Below, piece after piece: positions 53,511 to 62,405 of a stretch of DNA of 64,000 bases. Below the pieces are notes generated by a model. That model was given only the letters and a program-made list of their open reading frames with translations, ran no database searches and was not told the DNA's origin. The first letter of the stretch is position 1; each line of letters opens with the position of its first letter. A program made the position numbers and the translations under genes. The stretch covers positions 1 through 64,000 of the forward strand of contig CALFWW010000101.1 in NCBI GenBank assembly GCA_937928575.1. The letters run 5' to 3'. This DNA is from an uncultured Saprospiraceae bacterium. GTDB taxonomy: Bacteria; Bacteroidota; Bacteroidia; Chitinophagales; Saprospiraceae.

Positions 53511-54563
53511 TTATTTTTTAATCATTCTTCTGGTAATTGTTTCAGAAGTTGTTTCCAAGGATACAAAGTACACACCCGGAGTATATCTAAAAAGATCGAT
53601 TGAAACATTATTTACCCCTTCTACAGCATCAATGAAATAGGTCTTAACGATTCTTCCAGTTAGATCTAGAAGTTTGACGTCTACTTTTTCATTGCTTAAT
53701 GAAGTAAAATCAACGTTTAAAGTAGTTGTCGCTGGATTAGGATAAATATCAATTTCTCCACCAATCGAACCTCTTTCAACGAAAACGACATCAGAGATCG
53801 TTTCCGTTTTATCAAAATCAATGGTAACCAAACGATAGTAACTTTTTAACATTGGCTCAGGATCCATCAACTCATATCTATTGATACTGTTCGCATTTCC
53901 TGCTGCATTGATACGACCCACTTCCATCCATCTGTTAGATCCCATGGTTGATCTTTGGATGATATGGAATTCAGTGTTATTTTCAGAGGCAGTCAACCAA
54001 ACAATTTTGTTTTCGTCGCCTTCCGCAGTTGCAGTGAAAGAAGAAAGTTCAACAGGCAATGCGGTCGCAGCAACAACTGTTTCAGTAGAGTATGCTCCAC
54101 CACCACCATTACAGCCTCCGCCACAATTCCAACCATCACCATTTGCAAGGATTGTAACATCCGCTGGACACCCAGCTGGATCTACTGCAGTCAATGTAAA
54201 ACAAAATGTATAACTTCCATTACTCCAGATACCACAATTACTATCCGAAGCTAAACCAGTAAAGATAGAAGAACCACCAGGTGCTGCGCTTGGGCTGGTA
54301 TTCGCAGGAACATTAGATCCACAACCGCCAGTTCCATCGGTCCAATTCGGAGTTGCCGTAAAACCTGCAGGGAAAGTAAAAGTGAAATTGTCAACATATT
54401 CTGTAGTGCCAGATGAGACACTGACATCGATACAAATGACATCTCCTACTGCACAGCCAGCTGTGGTAGTTACCGCAGCAATATTCAAATCTGCGTATGC
54501 ATTGACACTTATAAAAAGCATCATGGTTAATGAAAGAATTAGTTTTGTAAATTTAGTTTTCAT
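53511..54563 (-). CDS. T9SS-exported protein of unknown function
   Basis: 350 residues from the ATG at 54563, which begins a signal peptide (MKTKFTKLILSLTMMLFISV). The longer frame would add 20 residues. The first part (about 25-170) is a Cys/Gly-rich beta domain (TAGCAVGDVICIDVSVSSGT, and a GGGCNGGGG stretch). LPVELSSFTATAEGDENKIV then opens the fibronectin-like segment common before Bacteroidota sorting domains. The T9SS type A domain covers about 275-350 (DIYPNPATTTLNVDF). Ligand and role unknown. Confidence 0.85.
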   Translation of the reverse strand: MKTKFTKLILSLTMMLFISVNAYADLNIAAVTTTAGCAVGDVICIDVSVSSGTTEYVDNFTFTFPAGFTATPNWTDGTGGCGSNVPANTSPSAAPGGSSIFTGLASDSNCGIWSNGSYTFCFTLTAVDPAGCPADVTILANGDGWNCGGGCNGGGGAYSTETVVAATALPVELSSFTATAEGDENKIVWLTASENNTEFHIIQRSTMGSNRWMEVGRINAAGNANSINRYELMDPEPMLKSYYRLVTIDFDKTETISDVVFVERGSIGGEIDIYPNPATTTLNVDFTSLSNEKVDVKLLDLTGRIVKTYFIDAVEGVNNVSIDLFRYTPGVYFVSLETTSETITRRMIKK

Positions 54564-54927
54564 AATAAACATGTTTAAATGAATAAATAAAGTGATTTTA
54601 CAACATAGTTTACCCGTAATCACAACTATGCTGTGTGAAGTTCAATGAGCACAAGAATGGATAATGGACAAATTCTTTTTTGAAGAGATGGATTGGAATT
54701 TCGACGATAGAGTCAAAAATCTGAGGTGATGCAAGCTGGATTACTTACTTGCATATATCTAATATAACAAAATAAAATTAGGCTTTAATGCTAAATGGCA
54801 AAATAAGTTGTAGGGTAATTTTTGGTTGGAATAAATGTAAATGTATTACGCGCTTAGTTCTAGCGATTTATTCAATTTGTAATAGGATTGTTAATTTAGC
54901 GTTTCGTAGAATAAATTTTAATTATCA
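54564..54927 (+). other. 364-bp gap with a weak hairpin
   Basis: An imperfect hairpin (ACATAGTT with AACTATG) lies near 54603-54635, upstream of the T9SS protein gene. I see no promoter consensus or open frame. Confidence 0.4.
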
Positions 54928-56148
54928 TTAGTTGAGCTGTTTTGCGATTGACTGCTTAATTGTATTTCGCCCCAATTGATACATATGAACTTCATCAGGA
55001 CCATCTGCGATTCGAATAGAACGACCGTACAACCAAAAACCAGCGAGCGGTGTATCTTGACAGACACCCATTCCACCAAAAGATTGGATAGCTTTATCAA
55101 CAACATTGCAAGTCATTCGTGGCACCACAATTTTTATCATAGCCACTAAATCTTTTGCCCCCTTGATTCCATATTGATCGATCTTATCAGCTGTTGCCAA
55201 GGTCAATAATCGAGCTTGTTCTATTTCACATCGAGAAGTTGCAATCTCTTGTCGGATACTACTAAAACCACTAATTTGTTTCCCAAATGCTTTCCTTGAA
55301 GCAACCCTCGTGCACATCATGTCGAGTGCTCGTTGGGCACCACCAATCAGACGCATACAATGATGAATCCTTCCTGGACCTAATCGTCCCTGTGCAATCG
55401 CAAATCCATCTCCTTCATTTTGAATTAGGTTGGAAGCAGGGACACGGACATTTTTTAGTTCTATTTCTGCATGTCCTTCTGGGGAGTCATAATTGCCAAA
55501 AACTTTTAGAGGACGAATAATTTTCACTCCAGGACTATCAGCAGGTACTAGTATCATACTTTGTTGGATATGTCGTTCTGCAGATGGATTCGTCTTTCCC
55601 ATAACAATAAATATTCGTGTTGCGGGATTCATTGCACCCGAAGACCACCATTTGCGTCCATTAATGACATATTCATCGCCATCTCTGACAATAGATGTTT
55701 CAATGTTGGTCGCATCTGAAGAGGCAACCGCTGGTTCTGTCATCAAAAAAGCAGAGCGAATTTCACCATTCATTAATGGCTCCAACCATTTTTTTTGTTG
55801 TTCTGGAGAGCCATATTTGGCGAGTACTTCCATGTTGCCAGTATCAGGAGCTGAGCAGTTAAAAATCTCAGAACTCCATAAAACTTTACCCATTAATTCT
55901 GCCAATGGTGCATACTCTAAGTTGGTCAAACCAGGACTCAATGCTCCATAACCTTTAGGAAGAAATAAATTCCAAAGTCCTTTTGATTTCGCAAGTGATT
56001 TCAATTTTTCCGTTTCAGGATAATGTTTCCACAAATTGTTTTCAACAAATTCATTGTGTGCTTTTTCATTTGGATAAATATGTTGATCCATAAATCTGGC
56101 AAGATCAGCTTGTAATTGCTTGGACTTTTCAGTGAATTCGAAATTCAT
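54928..56148 (-). CDS. Acyl-CoA dehydrogenase of the ACAD10/11 type
   Basis: 406 residues from the ATG at 56148 ([20 protein letters not shown]); the longer frame adds 25 residues. Sequence follows the ACAD10/11 branch: [69 protein letters not shown] and [15 protein letters not shown]. In the last motif the position of the usual catalytic Glu (YEGT) carries Asp. Mammalian ACAD10/11 dehydrogenase domains act on phosphorylated 4-hydroxyacyl-CoA. Here the kinase is encoded separately at 57363. The adjacent upstream SDR gene lies 369 bp away. Confidence 0.88.
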   Translation of the reverse strand: MNFEFTEKSKQLQADLARFMDQHIYPNEKAHNEFVENNLWKHYPETEKLKSLAKSKGLWNLFLPKGYGALSPGLTNLEYAPLAELMGKVLWSSEIFNCSAPDTGNMEVLAKYGSPEQQKKWLEPLMNGEIRSAFLMTEPAVASSDATNIETSIVRDGDEYVINGRKWWSSGAMNPATRIFIVMGKTNPSAERHIQQSMILVPADSPGVKIIRPLKVFGNYDSPEGHAEIELKNVRVPASNLIQNEGDGFAIAQGRLGPGRIHHCMRLIGGAQRALDMMCTRVASRKAFGKQISGFSSIRQEIATSRCEIEQARLLTLATADKIDQYGIKGAKDLVAMIKIVVPRMTCNVVDKAIQSFGGMGVCQDTPLAGFWLYGRSIRIADGPDEVHMYQLGRNTIKQSIAKQLN

Positions 56149-56516
56149 ATGTGATTTTGTAAATTTATTGTTATTAATTGATGTTATTAAAGTGTTCCAA
56201 ATTTCTAAGCTCAACCCACCCAAGAGCTTGCTCTTCTTGATGACTTGATTAACTCTTTAATGGCGCTCACGTCATACTGTGCGAAAATATCCAGAAGATA
56301 CTTAATTCGTCGAATTTTTGAACCTTCTCTTTCGGCGGCTAAAGACCACCGCTACATTAGATACAAGTGATGGAGAACTTTAGGTTTTAAAAATTAAAAT
56401 GGTCTCATTAGTTTCAACTTCAAAACATTTTTTTCGCACAGTCTGACGTTCTCCCACGCCCTCAACTTTACACTCTAGACTCTTCACTTTTAAAAACTCA
56501 ACACTCTTCAAAAAAT
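56149..56516 (+). other. 368-bp gap holding a possible 181-bp inverted-repeat element
   Basis: The gap lies between two minus-strand genes of the CoA cluster. ACGTCATACTGTGCGAAAA (56269-56287) and its near-perfect reverse complement (56431-56449, one mismatch) bracket about 143 bp. See the element entry. Beyond it nothing is recognised. Confidence 0.5.
56269..56449. mobile_element. Putative 181-bp element with 19-bp inverted repeats
   Basis: The two ends match at 18 of 19 positions as inverted repeats. The interior includes GGCGGCTAAAGACCACCGCT, a local palindrome. No open frame spans it. Only one copy was seen, so it could also be a regulatory hairpin rather than a mobile element. Confidence 0.4.
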
Positions 56517-57281
56517 TTACGCCACCATATACCCACCATCCGAAGTATAAACGCCACCAGTCGTATAGCTTGAATTATTAGCAGAAAGATAGACCGCTAG
56601 TCCAGCCATTTCATCAGGTTGTGCCATACGTTGCATTGGAATATGTTTTACAAATTGGTCAAGCATCTGTTCATTTTTCCAAATAGCAGCACTAAATTTT
56701 GTTTGAATTAATCCGGGACAAATTGCATTACTTCGAATTTTATCTTTGCCCCATTCTTTAGCTTGCGCTTTTGTCAGCATAATGAGAGCTGCTTTGCTAA
56801 CACTGTAAATACTTAATCCAAAAGAAGGTTTTAAGCCTTCGACGGACGCAATATTAATAATGGAGCCACCACCTCTTGTTGCCATGATTGGTTGGCATAA
56901 ATTAGATAAAAGCATACAAGCTTTTACATTGACGTTCATAGTTTTGTCAAAAATAGCACCATCCATTTCTGCTAATTGGCCAAAAACTGGATTGGTTGCA
57001 GCATTATTGATAAGGATATCGACCCCTCCAAATTCTTTCACAGTCGTTTCTACTAATGCTTTTAGTTGATCTTGATCCCCGACATGACATGCCTTTCCGA
57101 TAGCATTCCCGCCAGCTTCATTAATCCGTTTTGCAACTTCATTGACCGCCTCTTGTTTTCGACTACTCACCACTACTTTGGCACCATGTTCCGCTAGTGC
57201 AACGGCCATACTTTCACCAATTCCTTTTGACGAACCGGTAATAATAGCTACTTTATCAGAGAGGTCAAATTTATGTTTCAT
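56517..57281 (-). CDS. Short-chain dehydrogenase/reductase (DHRS4-like)
   Basis: A 254-residue SDR. Cofactor motif TGSSKGIG (15-22) and Arg41 at the end of strand 2 (VVVSSRK) suggest NADP(H). The NNAA motif is at 92-95. Catalytic Ser146, Tyr159 and Lys163 lie in NIASVEGLKPSFGLSIYSVSK. Sequence style resembles DHRS4 and bacterial SDRs of beta-oxidation loci. It might interconvert keto- and hydroxy-acyl substrates of the cluster. It is divergent from the kinase gene across an 81-bp shared promoter gap. Confidence 0.9.
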   Translation of the reverse strand: MKHKFDLSDKVAIITGSSKGIGESMAVALAEHGAKVVVSSRKQEAVNEVAKRINEAGGNAIGKACHVGDQDQLKALVETTVKEFGGVDILINNAATNPVFGQLAEMDGAIFDKTMNVNVKACMLLSNLCQPIMATRGGGSIINIASVEGLKPSFGLSIYSVSKAALIMLTKAQAKEWGKDKIRSNAICPGLIQTKFSAAIWKNEQMLDQFVKHIPMQRMAQPDEMAGLAVYLSANNSSYTTGGVYTSDGGYMVA

Positions 57282-57362
57282 TTGTAGTTATTTTGAGCAT
57301 TTAAATCTTTCGTAAAGTAAAGAAAATGTTTAACTTAAAGCACTTAAATGCTAATAAATTAA

Positions 57363-58424
57363 ATGCTAAAACCCGTACGTTTAGGTGAGGAATTGAATGT
57401 AGAAAATTTAAAAAAATTTCTAGCGCAACATCACCTCATTTCAGACACAACTTCCAATCTTGAGGTTTCCCAATTCTCCAACGGATATTCAAATCTGACT
57501 TATCTTTTGAAAATTCAGGACAAAGAAATAGTGCTTCGACGCCCACCAAAAGGTGCTGTGAAGCGAGGACATGATATGAGTCGAGAATATAAAGTATTGT
57601 CAAACCTGCATAAAGGATTTAAACATTCTCCAAAAGCATTGGCATACAATGAAGATGAACACATTATAGGAAGTAGTTTTTATTTGATGGAAAAAGTGGA
57701 TGGAATTATTTTAACTAACAAAGAAGTTGCGAAAAGGAATATTCCAGCTCGTGATTTTACTTCGATTTCTAACAATTGGTTGTCGATTTTTGTCAAATTG
57801 CATCGTACAGATGTAGAAGAAGTTGGATTGTCAGATTTAGGTCGACCGAGTGGGTATGTAGAAAGACAAGTTACCAATTGGGGAAAACAATATCACAAGG
57901 CCGCCACAATGGATATTCCAGAAGCAGATAAGTTGATAAAATGGATGATCGAAAATCAACCCAAAGAATATGACCACACTTTAATTCACAATGATTACAA
58001 ATACGATAATGTCGTTTTCAAGGATGATACTTGGTCTGAGATTAGGGCTGTACTAGACTGGGAAATGTGCACGCTCGGAGATCCGCTAATGGATTTAGGA
58101 ACATCTGTAGCTTACTGGATGATGCCTGGAGATGGACCCGCAACAAAAGTAATTCCATCTCCGACTTTGGCTAAAGGCAATCCTTCCAGAATAGAGTTAG
58201 TCCACTTATATGCTGAAAAAAGTGGGAGAAATATCAACAACTTTGTTTTTTACTACGCTTTCGGATTATTCAAAATAGCTGTGATCGTCCAACAGATTTT
58301 TTATCGATATAACAAAGGGTTTACAAAAGATGAGAAATTCGCAAAGCTAGACAAGGCCTGCGCTATGTTCATACAAATGGGGTGGCAAGCTATCCAGAAA
58401 AATAAAATAGAAGCATTCATGTAG
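57363..58424 (+). CDS. ACAD10/11-type (LvaA-like) APH-fold kinase
   Basis: A 353-residue phosphotransferase of the aminoglycoside phosphotransferase fold. SQFSNGYSNLTYLLKI opens the nucleotide loop, with VLRRPPKGA following. Catalytic Asp211 is in HNDYKYDN and the metal Asp232 in LDWEMCTLGDPLMDLG. Sequence order and motifs match the N-terminal domain of mammalian ACAD10/11 and stand-alone homologues such as Pseudomonas LvaA, which phosphorylate 4-hydroxyacyl-CoA. Antibiotic resistance is unlikely. The start ATG at 57363 fits the family length. Likely operon with the SDR gene downstream, across a repeat tract. Confidence 0.88.
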   Translation: MLKPVRLGEELNVENLKKFLAQHHLISDTTSNLEVSQFSNGYSNLTYLLKIQDKEIVLRRPPKGAVKRGHDMSREYKVLSNLHKGFKHSPKALAYNEDEHIIGSSFYLMEKVDGIILTNKEVAKRNIPARDFTSISNNWLSIFVKLHRTDVEEVGLSDLGRPSGYVERQVTNWGKQYHKAATMDIPEADKLIKWMIENQPKEYDHTLIHNDYKYDNVVFKDDTWSEIRAVLDWEMCTLGDPLMDLGTSVAYWMMPGDGPATKVIPSPTLAKGNPSRIELVHLYAEKSGRNINNFVFYYAFGLFKIAVIVQQIFYRYNKGFTKDEKFAKLDKACAMFIQMGWQAIQKNKIEAFM

Positions 58425-58429
58425 GGGTG

Positions 58430-58509
58430 GTTCACCGTTCACCGTCAACCGTCCACCGTCCACCGTCCACCATCAACCGTCCAACAACCATCAACCGTCA
58501 ACCATCAAA
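58430..58509 (+). repeat. Heptamer tandem repeat tract between kinase and SDR genes
   Basis: About eleven imperfect units of 7 bases (CACCGTC, CAACCGT, CAACCAT variants) fill the 88-bp gap. It reaches to within about 4 bp of the SDR ATG. It contains no T-run and no ribosome-binding site. Its length could vary by slippage. Confidence 0.85.
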
Positions 58510-58512
58510 ATA

Positions 58513-59262
58513 ATGAAAAACAAAACCACCATAATAACAGGAGCCGGATCAGGAATAGGAGCAGCTACTGCCAAACTGTTCGCCAAACACGGAGCAACCG
58601 TAATCATCTCAGATATTAACGAAGAAAATGCCAATCAAATCTGCAACGAAATAAATCATGAAGGAGGAAGTGCAGAAGTTATCCTGGCCAATGTCGCCAA
58701 ATATGAAGAAGTTGAAAAATTAATCAATGAAGTGGTTTCAAAATATGGTCAACTAGATGTGATGGTCAACAACGCTGGAATCGGAAATAAAGAATTACTA
58801 AAAACTGCTGAGCATACATTAGAAGATTGGAACAACGTAATTGCGGTTAATCAATCGGGTGTCTTTTATTGCATGAAGTTAGCATTGCAACAAATGATGA
58901 AACAGGGTGGTGGAAATATAGTAAATGTCGCTTCATTGGCAGGACTGAAAGCATCAGGAAGTAACATTGCATACACGGCAAGCAAATTTGCAGTAGTAGG
59001 GATGACAAAATCTGCAGCATTGGAATATGGTTCCAAAAATATCAGGATTAATGCGGTTTGTCCGGGTTATACAAAAACAAACTTATTGGACAAACTCACA
59101 CAAAGTAATGAAGTTATAGAAGGAAAATTATTAAAATATATTCCCATGAAAAGATTTGGGAAACCACAAGAAATAGCAGAAGCCATCTATTGGTTAGCTT
59201 CGGATCAATCAAGTTTTATAACCGGACAAACCATTACTTTAGATGGTGGAACATCTGTATAA
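58513..59262 (+). CDS. Short-chain dehydrogenase/reductase (FabG-like)
   Basis: A 249-residue classical SDR. TGAGSGIG (9-16) binds the dinucleotide, and Asp34 at the end of strand 2 (IISDINEEN) favours NAD(H). The NNAG motif is at 86-89. The triad is Ser141, Tyr154 and Lys158 (VASLAGLKASGSNIAYTASK). Its likely task in the cluster is oxidation or reduction of a 3- or 4-hydroxyacyl group, as LvaD does in the levulinate pathway, but specificity is not proven. The MDR gene starts 15 bp downstream, so co-transcription is likely. Confidence 0.93.
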   Translation: MKNKTTIITGAGSGIGAATAKLFAKHGATVIISDINEENANQICNEINHEGGSAEVILANVAKYEEVEKLINEVVSKYGQLDVMVNNAGIGNKELLKTAEHTLEDWNNVIAVNQSGVFYCMKLALQQMMKQGGGNIVNVASLAGLKASGSNIAYTASKFAVVGMTKSAALEYGSKNIRINAVCPGYTKTNLLDKLTQSNEVIEGKLLKYIPMKRFGKPQEIAEAIYWLASDQSSFITGQTITLDGGTSV

Positions 59263-59276
59263 AAAAAAATCAAGAA

Positions 59277-60275
59277 ATGAATAAACAACTAATTTTAAAA
59301 AAACGACCAGTAGGTGCACCATCTGCGGACACCTGGCAATTAATAACCAATGAAATTCCAGAACCCCAAGAAGGAGAAGTGGTAGTACAGACCCATTATA
59401 TTTCTTTGGATCCTGCAATGCGGGGATGGATGAATGAAACAAAATCCTATATACCACCAGTTGCAATTGATGATGTGATGCGTGCAGGTACGATTGGAAA
59501 AGTCATCAAAGCGAACAATCACCCAAAGTTCAAAATAGGAGATGTGTTGACTGGATGGGGTGGTGTCCAGCAATATTTTGCAACCGATGGGAAAGGGCAT
59601 TTCAAAGTCGATACTTCGATGGTTCCAATGCCAAAATACATCGGAGCTTTAGGAATGCCAGGAATGACGGCCTATTTTGGGATATTGGAAGTTGGTAAAA
59701 TCAAAGAAGGAGATCGGGTCCTGGTTTCAGGAGCAGCTGGTGCAGTAGGAAGCGTAGTTGGACAAATAGCTAAGATAAAAGGATGTTCAGTAGTCGGGAT
59801 AGCAGGTGGAGCAGAGAAATGTAAATATGTTGTTGAAGAATTGGGATTCGATGCTTGTATCGATTACAAAAATGAAAATATCCATGCAGGAATCAAACAA
59901 CATTGTCCAAAAGGAATTGATGTATATTTTGATAATGTAGGGGGCGAAATTTTAGATGCTGCATTGGCAAGATTGCGAATGCATGCGAGAGTTGTTATCT
60001 GTGGTGCCATTTCTCAATACAACAATAAAGAAGCAATTGTAGGTCCCAAAAACTATCTATCCTTATTGGTCAACCGAGCAACCATGCAAGGAATGGTAGT
60101 GTTAGATTATGCGGATCGATACAAAGAAGCAGGCATGCAAATGGGGATGTGGATGATGCAAGGCAAATTGAAAACAGAAGAAGATATCTACGAAGGAATT
60201 GAAAATTTCTACGAAACCTATCAACGACTTTTTAATGGGGATAAGCGGGGGAAGCTAGTGCTAAAGGTAATTTAA
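59277..60275 (+). CDS. Zinc-independent MDR reductase of the prostaglandin reductase/CurA type
   Basis: 332 residues from the ATG at 59277 (MNKQLILKKRPVGAPSADTW); the longer frame starting inside the SDR gene is spurious. LDPAMRGWMNE, GAAGAVGSVVGQIAKIKGC (NADPH motif) and PKGIDVYFDNVGG are diagnostic for the leukotriene B4/prostaglandin reductase branch. Family members reduce the double bond of 2-alkenals and enones, including oxidised-lipid products such as 4-hydroxynonenal. This supports a lipid-derived 4-oxygenated acyl theme for the cluster. Complete. Confidence 0.93.
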   Translation: MNKQLILKKRPVGAPSADTWQLITNEIPEPQEGEVVVQTHYISLDPAMRGWMNETKSYIPPVAIDDVMRAGTIGKVIKANNHPKFKIGDVLTGWGGVQQYFATDGKGHFKVDTSMVPMPKYIGALGMPGMTAYFGILEVGKIKEGDRVLVSGAAGAVGSVVGQIAKIKGCSVVGIAGGAEKCKYVVEELGFDACIDYKNENIHAGIKQHCPKGIDVYFDNVGGEILDAALARLRMHARVVICGAISQYNNKEAIVGPKNYLSLLVNRATMQGMVVLDYADRYKEAGMQMGMWMMQGKLKTEEDIYEGIENFYETYQRLFNGDKRGKLVLKVI

Positions 60276-60281
60276 AATTAA

Positions 60282-60332
60282 AATAGGACGCCCAATGCTT
60301 AGGAGTACGTGAACACGACTAGTCGTCCTATT
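60282..60332 (+). repeat. Palindromic spacer unit 1
   Basis: AATAGGACG (60282-60290) pairs with CGTCCTATT (60324-60332) after the MDR gene stop. It resembles the units at 62215, 62310 and 63412: each begins with GAC and ends with GTC inside AT-rich DNA. Confidence 0.6.
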
Positions 60333-60352
60333 GAAATTATAAATTGAAAATT

Positions 60353-62194
60353 GAGTCCACTCCGAAAAGTAAAATATTAAAATAAGAATTAAAGGCTAAA
60401 ATTTATTAAATTTAGTCATGTATAAAAAGAGTGAATCAAAGCAAGGGGATTTATTCAAAGATGTTCAACAACATTTATCAGATCGAAAGAAAAAGGAATT
60501 GACAAATCCCCATTCCTGGCAGAATGTATTTTACGAAAATGTTTTTTGCAATATAGATGAAGATATATATTCGGTACTGTACAGTTCATCTGGTCGTCCC
60601 AATGCAAGTATACGAGAAATAATATGCATGATTGTATTAAAAGAAGGCAATGGCTGGAGTGATGAACAATTGTTTGACCAATGCGATTTTAATTTAAAAA
60701 TAATGTGGGCATTGGGTTTGCATAATATAGATGATAGTGTTCCATCGTCATCGACGTATTATGATTTCCGAAAAAGACTAACAGATTATCAAAAAAGCAG
60801 CGGTGAAGATTTATTAAAAAAGTGCTTTAATAAGGTGACAGTAAATCAGGTATCAAAACTAAAGATATCGGGATTGAAAGTTAGGTTGGATTCAAAATTA
60901 ATCAATAGCAACATAGCTTTAGTTGATCGAACGAGCTTGATATTGGAAGCAATAAGAGTTTTTATTAAGCCGCTTGAAATAGAAAAAATAAAGCCTAAAA
61001 TATCGAGTAGAAATTATGAATTGCTGGAGATATTGAAAACAAAGTCAACCTCAAATGTAATCTACACCTTAAGTAAGGCAGAGCAAGAAAATTTATTGGA
61101 TGAAATGGGTAAAATCATTCAGCAGTTAAAAAAGAACTTTGGAGGGGCAAAGCACATAAAGGCACTAAGGCGCATTTATAAAGAGCAATATTACGAAGTG
61201 GAAGAGAAGAATGAGAACAATAAACAGACGGGAGGGAAAACCTCAAAAAAGAGAAATGGAGGCAAAGGCAAAAAACAGAAAAAGCGAACTAAAAAATATG
61301 TACCCAAATTAAAGGCATCGAAAGATGTACCTGCAACAAGTATGCAGTCCATCCATGACACAGATGCAACATTTAGAAGAAAAGGTAAAGGAAATGGCGA
61401 ACAGGTTATATCAGGATATCATGCCAATATAACGGAAGTATATGGTGAGGAAGAAGTAAATTTAATTGTTGATACCCAAGTGGCAAAAGCCAATATTAAT
61501 GAAAATGAATTCCTAATTCCTTCTTTGGATAACAGCCAGGATGTATTACACCAGGGTTCCACATCAACAGACAGAGCAACAAAAATAGAAGTTGCAACAA
61601 TGGACGGTGGTTATGACAGTGTTGAAAATCGAAAAGAACTGAGTAAAAAAGAAAGGCCAAAATATAACATCACAAAATTCAAAGGAAGAAAAAGAAGATT
61701 CGATATTAAAGTTGACATAAGAGGGATAACAAGAGTCTACGATAAGCAGTTAAAAAAGCGATGTAAATTAACTTACTCAGAAAAGACAAAAAAACATATC
61801 ATCAATTATGGTAATAATGAGAAACGTTATTTAACGCAGAAAGAATTAGATGACTACATATTGTTGTGTCAAATAACTATAGACTCAGCAGCGGTGAGTG
61901 AAAGAGCAAATGTTGAATCAACAATCCATCAGGTATTTCATAGACTTGAAAAAAGGAATAAAATAAAATATCGAAGCATCGAAAAATGTAATTTGTATGT
62001 TATAAGTCGAGTTTTATGGGTGAATTTCAAAAGAATCCTCAAAAATGAGGTTTCAACTTTGATTTTTAGAATTCTGATATTCTCTTGTCTCATGGAGCAG
62101 CACAATTTTAAAAATCAAAATATTACAGTCCACTCGTCTTGATGAGTAAAATCACTTTTAATCTATCAAAAGCGGTACTTTTAGGAGTGGGCTC
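60353..62194 (+). mobile_element. Complete IS1182-like insertion sequence
   Basis: 1842 bp with imperfect terminal inverted repeats: GAGTCCACTCCGAAAAGTA at the left and, read inward from 62194, GAGCCCACTCCTAAAAGTA, matching at 17 of 19 positions. Identical AAAATT flanks (60347-60352 and 62195-62200) look like a 6-bp target duplication, although the context is AT-rich. It encodes one intact transposase. It splits the spacer between the two MDR genes and damages no gene. Confidence 0.85.
60418..62142 (+). CDS. IS1182-family DDE transposase
   Basis: A 574-residue transposase. The N-terminal DUF772-type region (RPNASIREIICMIVLKEGNG, then WALGLHNIDDSVPSSSTYYD) is followed by a coiled linker rich in Lys and Asn (about 260-300). 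The catalytic DDE residues fit Asp in SIHDTDATFRRKGKG, Asp in VATMDGGYDS and Glu in SERANVESTIHQVFHRL. The frame is intact, so the element may be active. It lies inside the inverted repeats at 60353 and 62194, 65 bp after the left end. Confidence 0.9.
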   Translation: MYKKSESKQGDLFKDVQQHLSDRKKKELTNPHSWQNVFYENVFCNIDEDIYSVLYSSSGRPNASIREIICMIVLKEGNGWSDEQLFDQCDFNLKIMWALGLHNIDDSVPSSSTYYDFRKRLTDYQKSSGEDLLKKCFNKVTVNQVSKLKISGLKVRLDSKLINSNIALVDRTSLILEAIRVFIKPLEIEKIKPKISSRNYELLEILKTKSTSNVIYTLSKAEQENLLDEMGKIIQQLKKNFGGAKHIKALRRIYKEQYYEVEEKNENNKQTGGKTSKKRNGGKGKKQKKRTKKYVPKLKASKDVPATSMQSIHDTDATFRRKGKGNGEQVISGYHANITEVYGEEEVNLIVDTQVAKANINENEFLIPSLDNSQDVLHQGSTSTDRATKIEVATMDGGYDSVENRKELSKKERPKYNITKFKGRKRRFDIKVDIRGITRVYDKQLKKRCKLTYSEKTKKHIINYGNNEKRYLTQKELDDYILLCQITIDSAAVSERANVESTIHQVFHRLEKRNKIKYRSIEKCNLYVISRVLWVNFKRILKNEVSTLIFRILIFSCLMEQHNFKNQNITVHSS

Positions 62195-62214
62195 AAAATT
62201 AAAAAATTTAAATT

Positions 62215-62257
62215 GACACCCTGCCTAGTGCTTACATGCTCATACGTAAAGGGCGTC
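62215..62257 (+). repeat. Palindromic spacer unit 2
   Basis: GACACCCT pairs with AGGGCGTC with one mismatch. It shares the loop words CATGCTCATACG with unit 3, 95 bp away, as well as the AT-rich flank TTTTACATTTTTAATTAAAT. Confidence 0.6.
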
Positions 62258-62309
62258 ATATTTTTAATTTTACATTTTTAATTAAATTTTTCCCAAAAAA
62301 TTTAAATTC

Positions 62310-62348
62310 GACAACCGTGCGTGCTCACATGCTCATACGAAATGGGTC
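62310..62348 (+). repeat. Palindromic spacer unit 3
   Basis: GACAACC can pair with GGGTC; the loop repeats CATGCTCATACG from unit 2. With its flank it forms a tandem copy of about 95 bp reaching the start of the QOR gene. Confidence 0.55.
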
Positions 62349-62405
62349 ATATTTTCAATTTTTAATTTTACATTTTTAATTAAATTTTTTCCAAAAAATT
62401 TCAAA

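Noticed and set aside
57363-58424. Aminoglycoside resistance kinase
   Set aside because: The APH fold is present, but the motif text and neighbours match ACAD10/11 and LvaA kinases, not resistance enzymes.
58430-58509. CRISPR or coding extension of the kinase
   Set aside because: The unit is only 7 bases and continuous. The kinase stop lies before it and the SDR has its own start after it.
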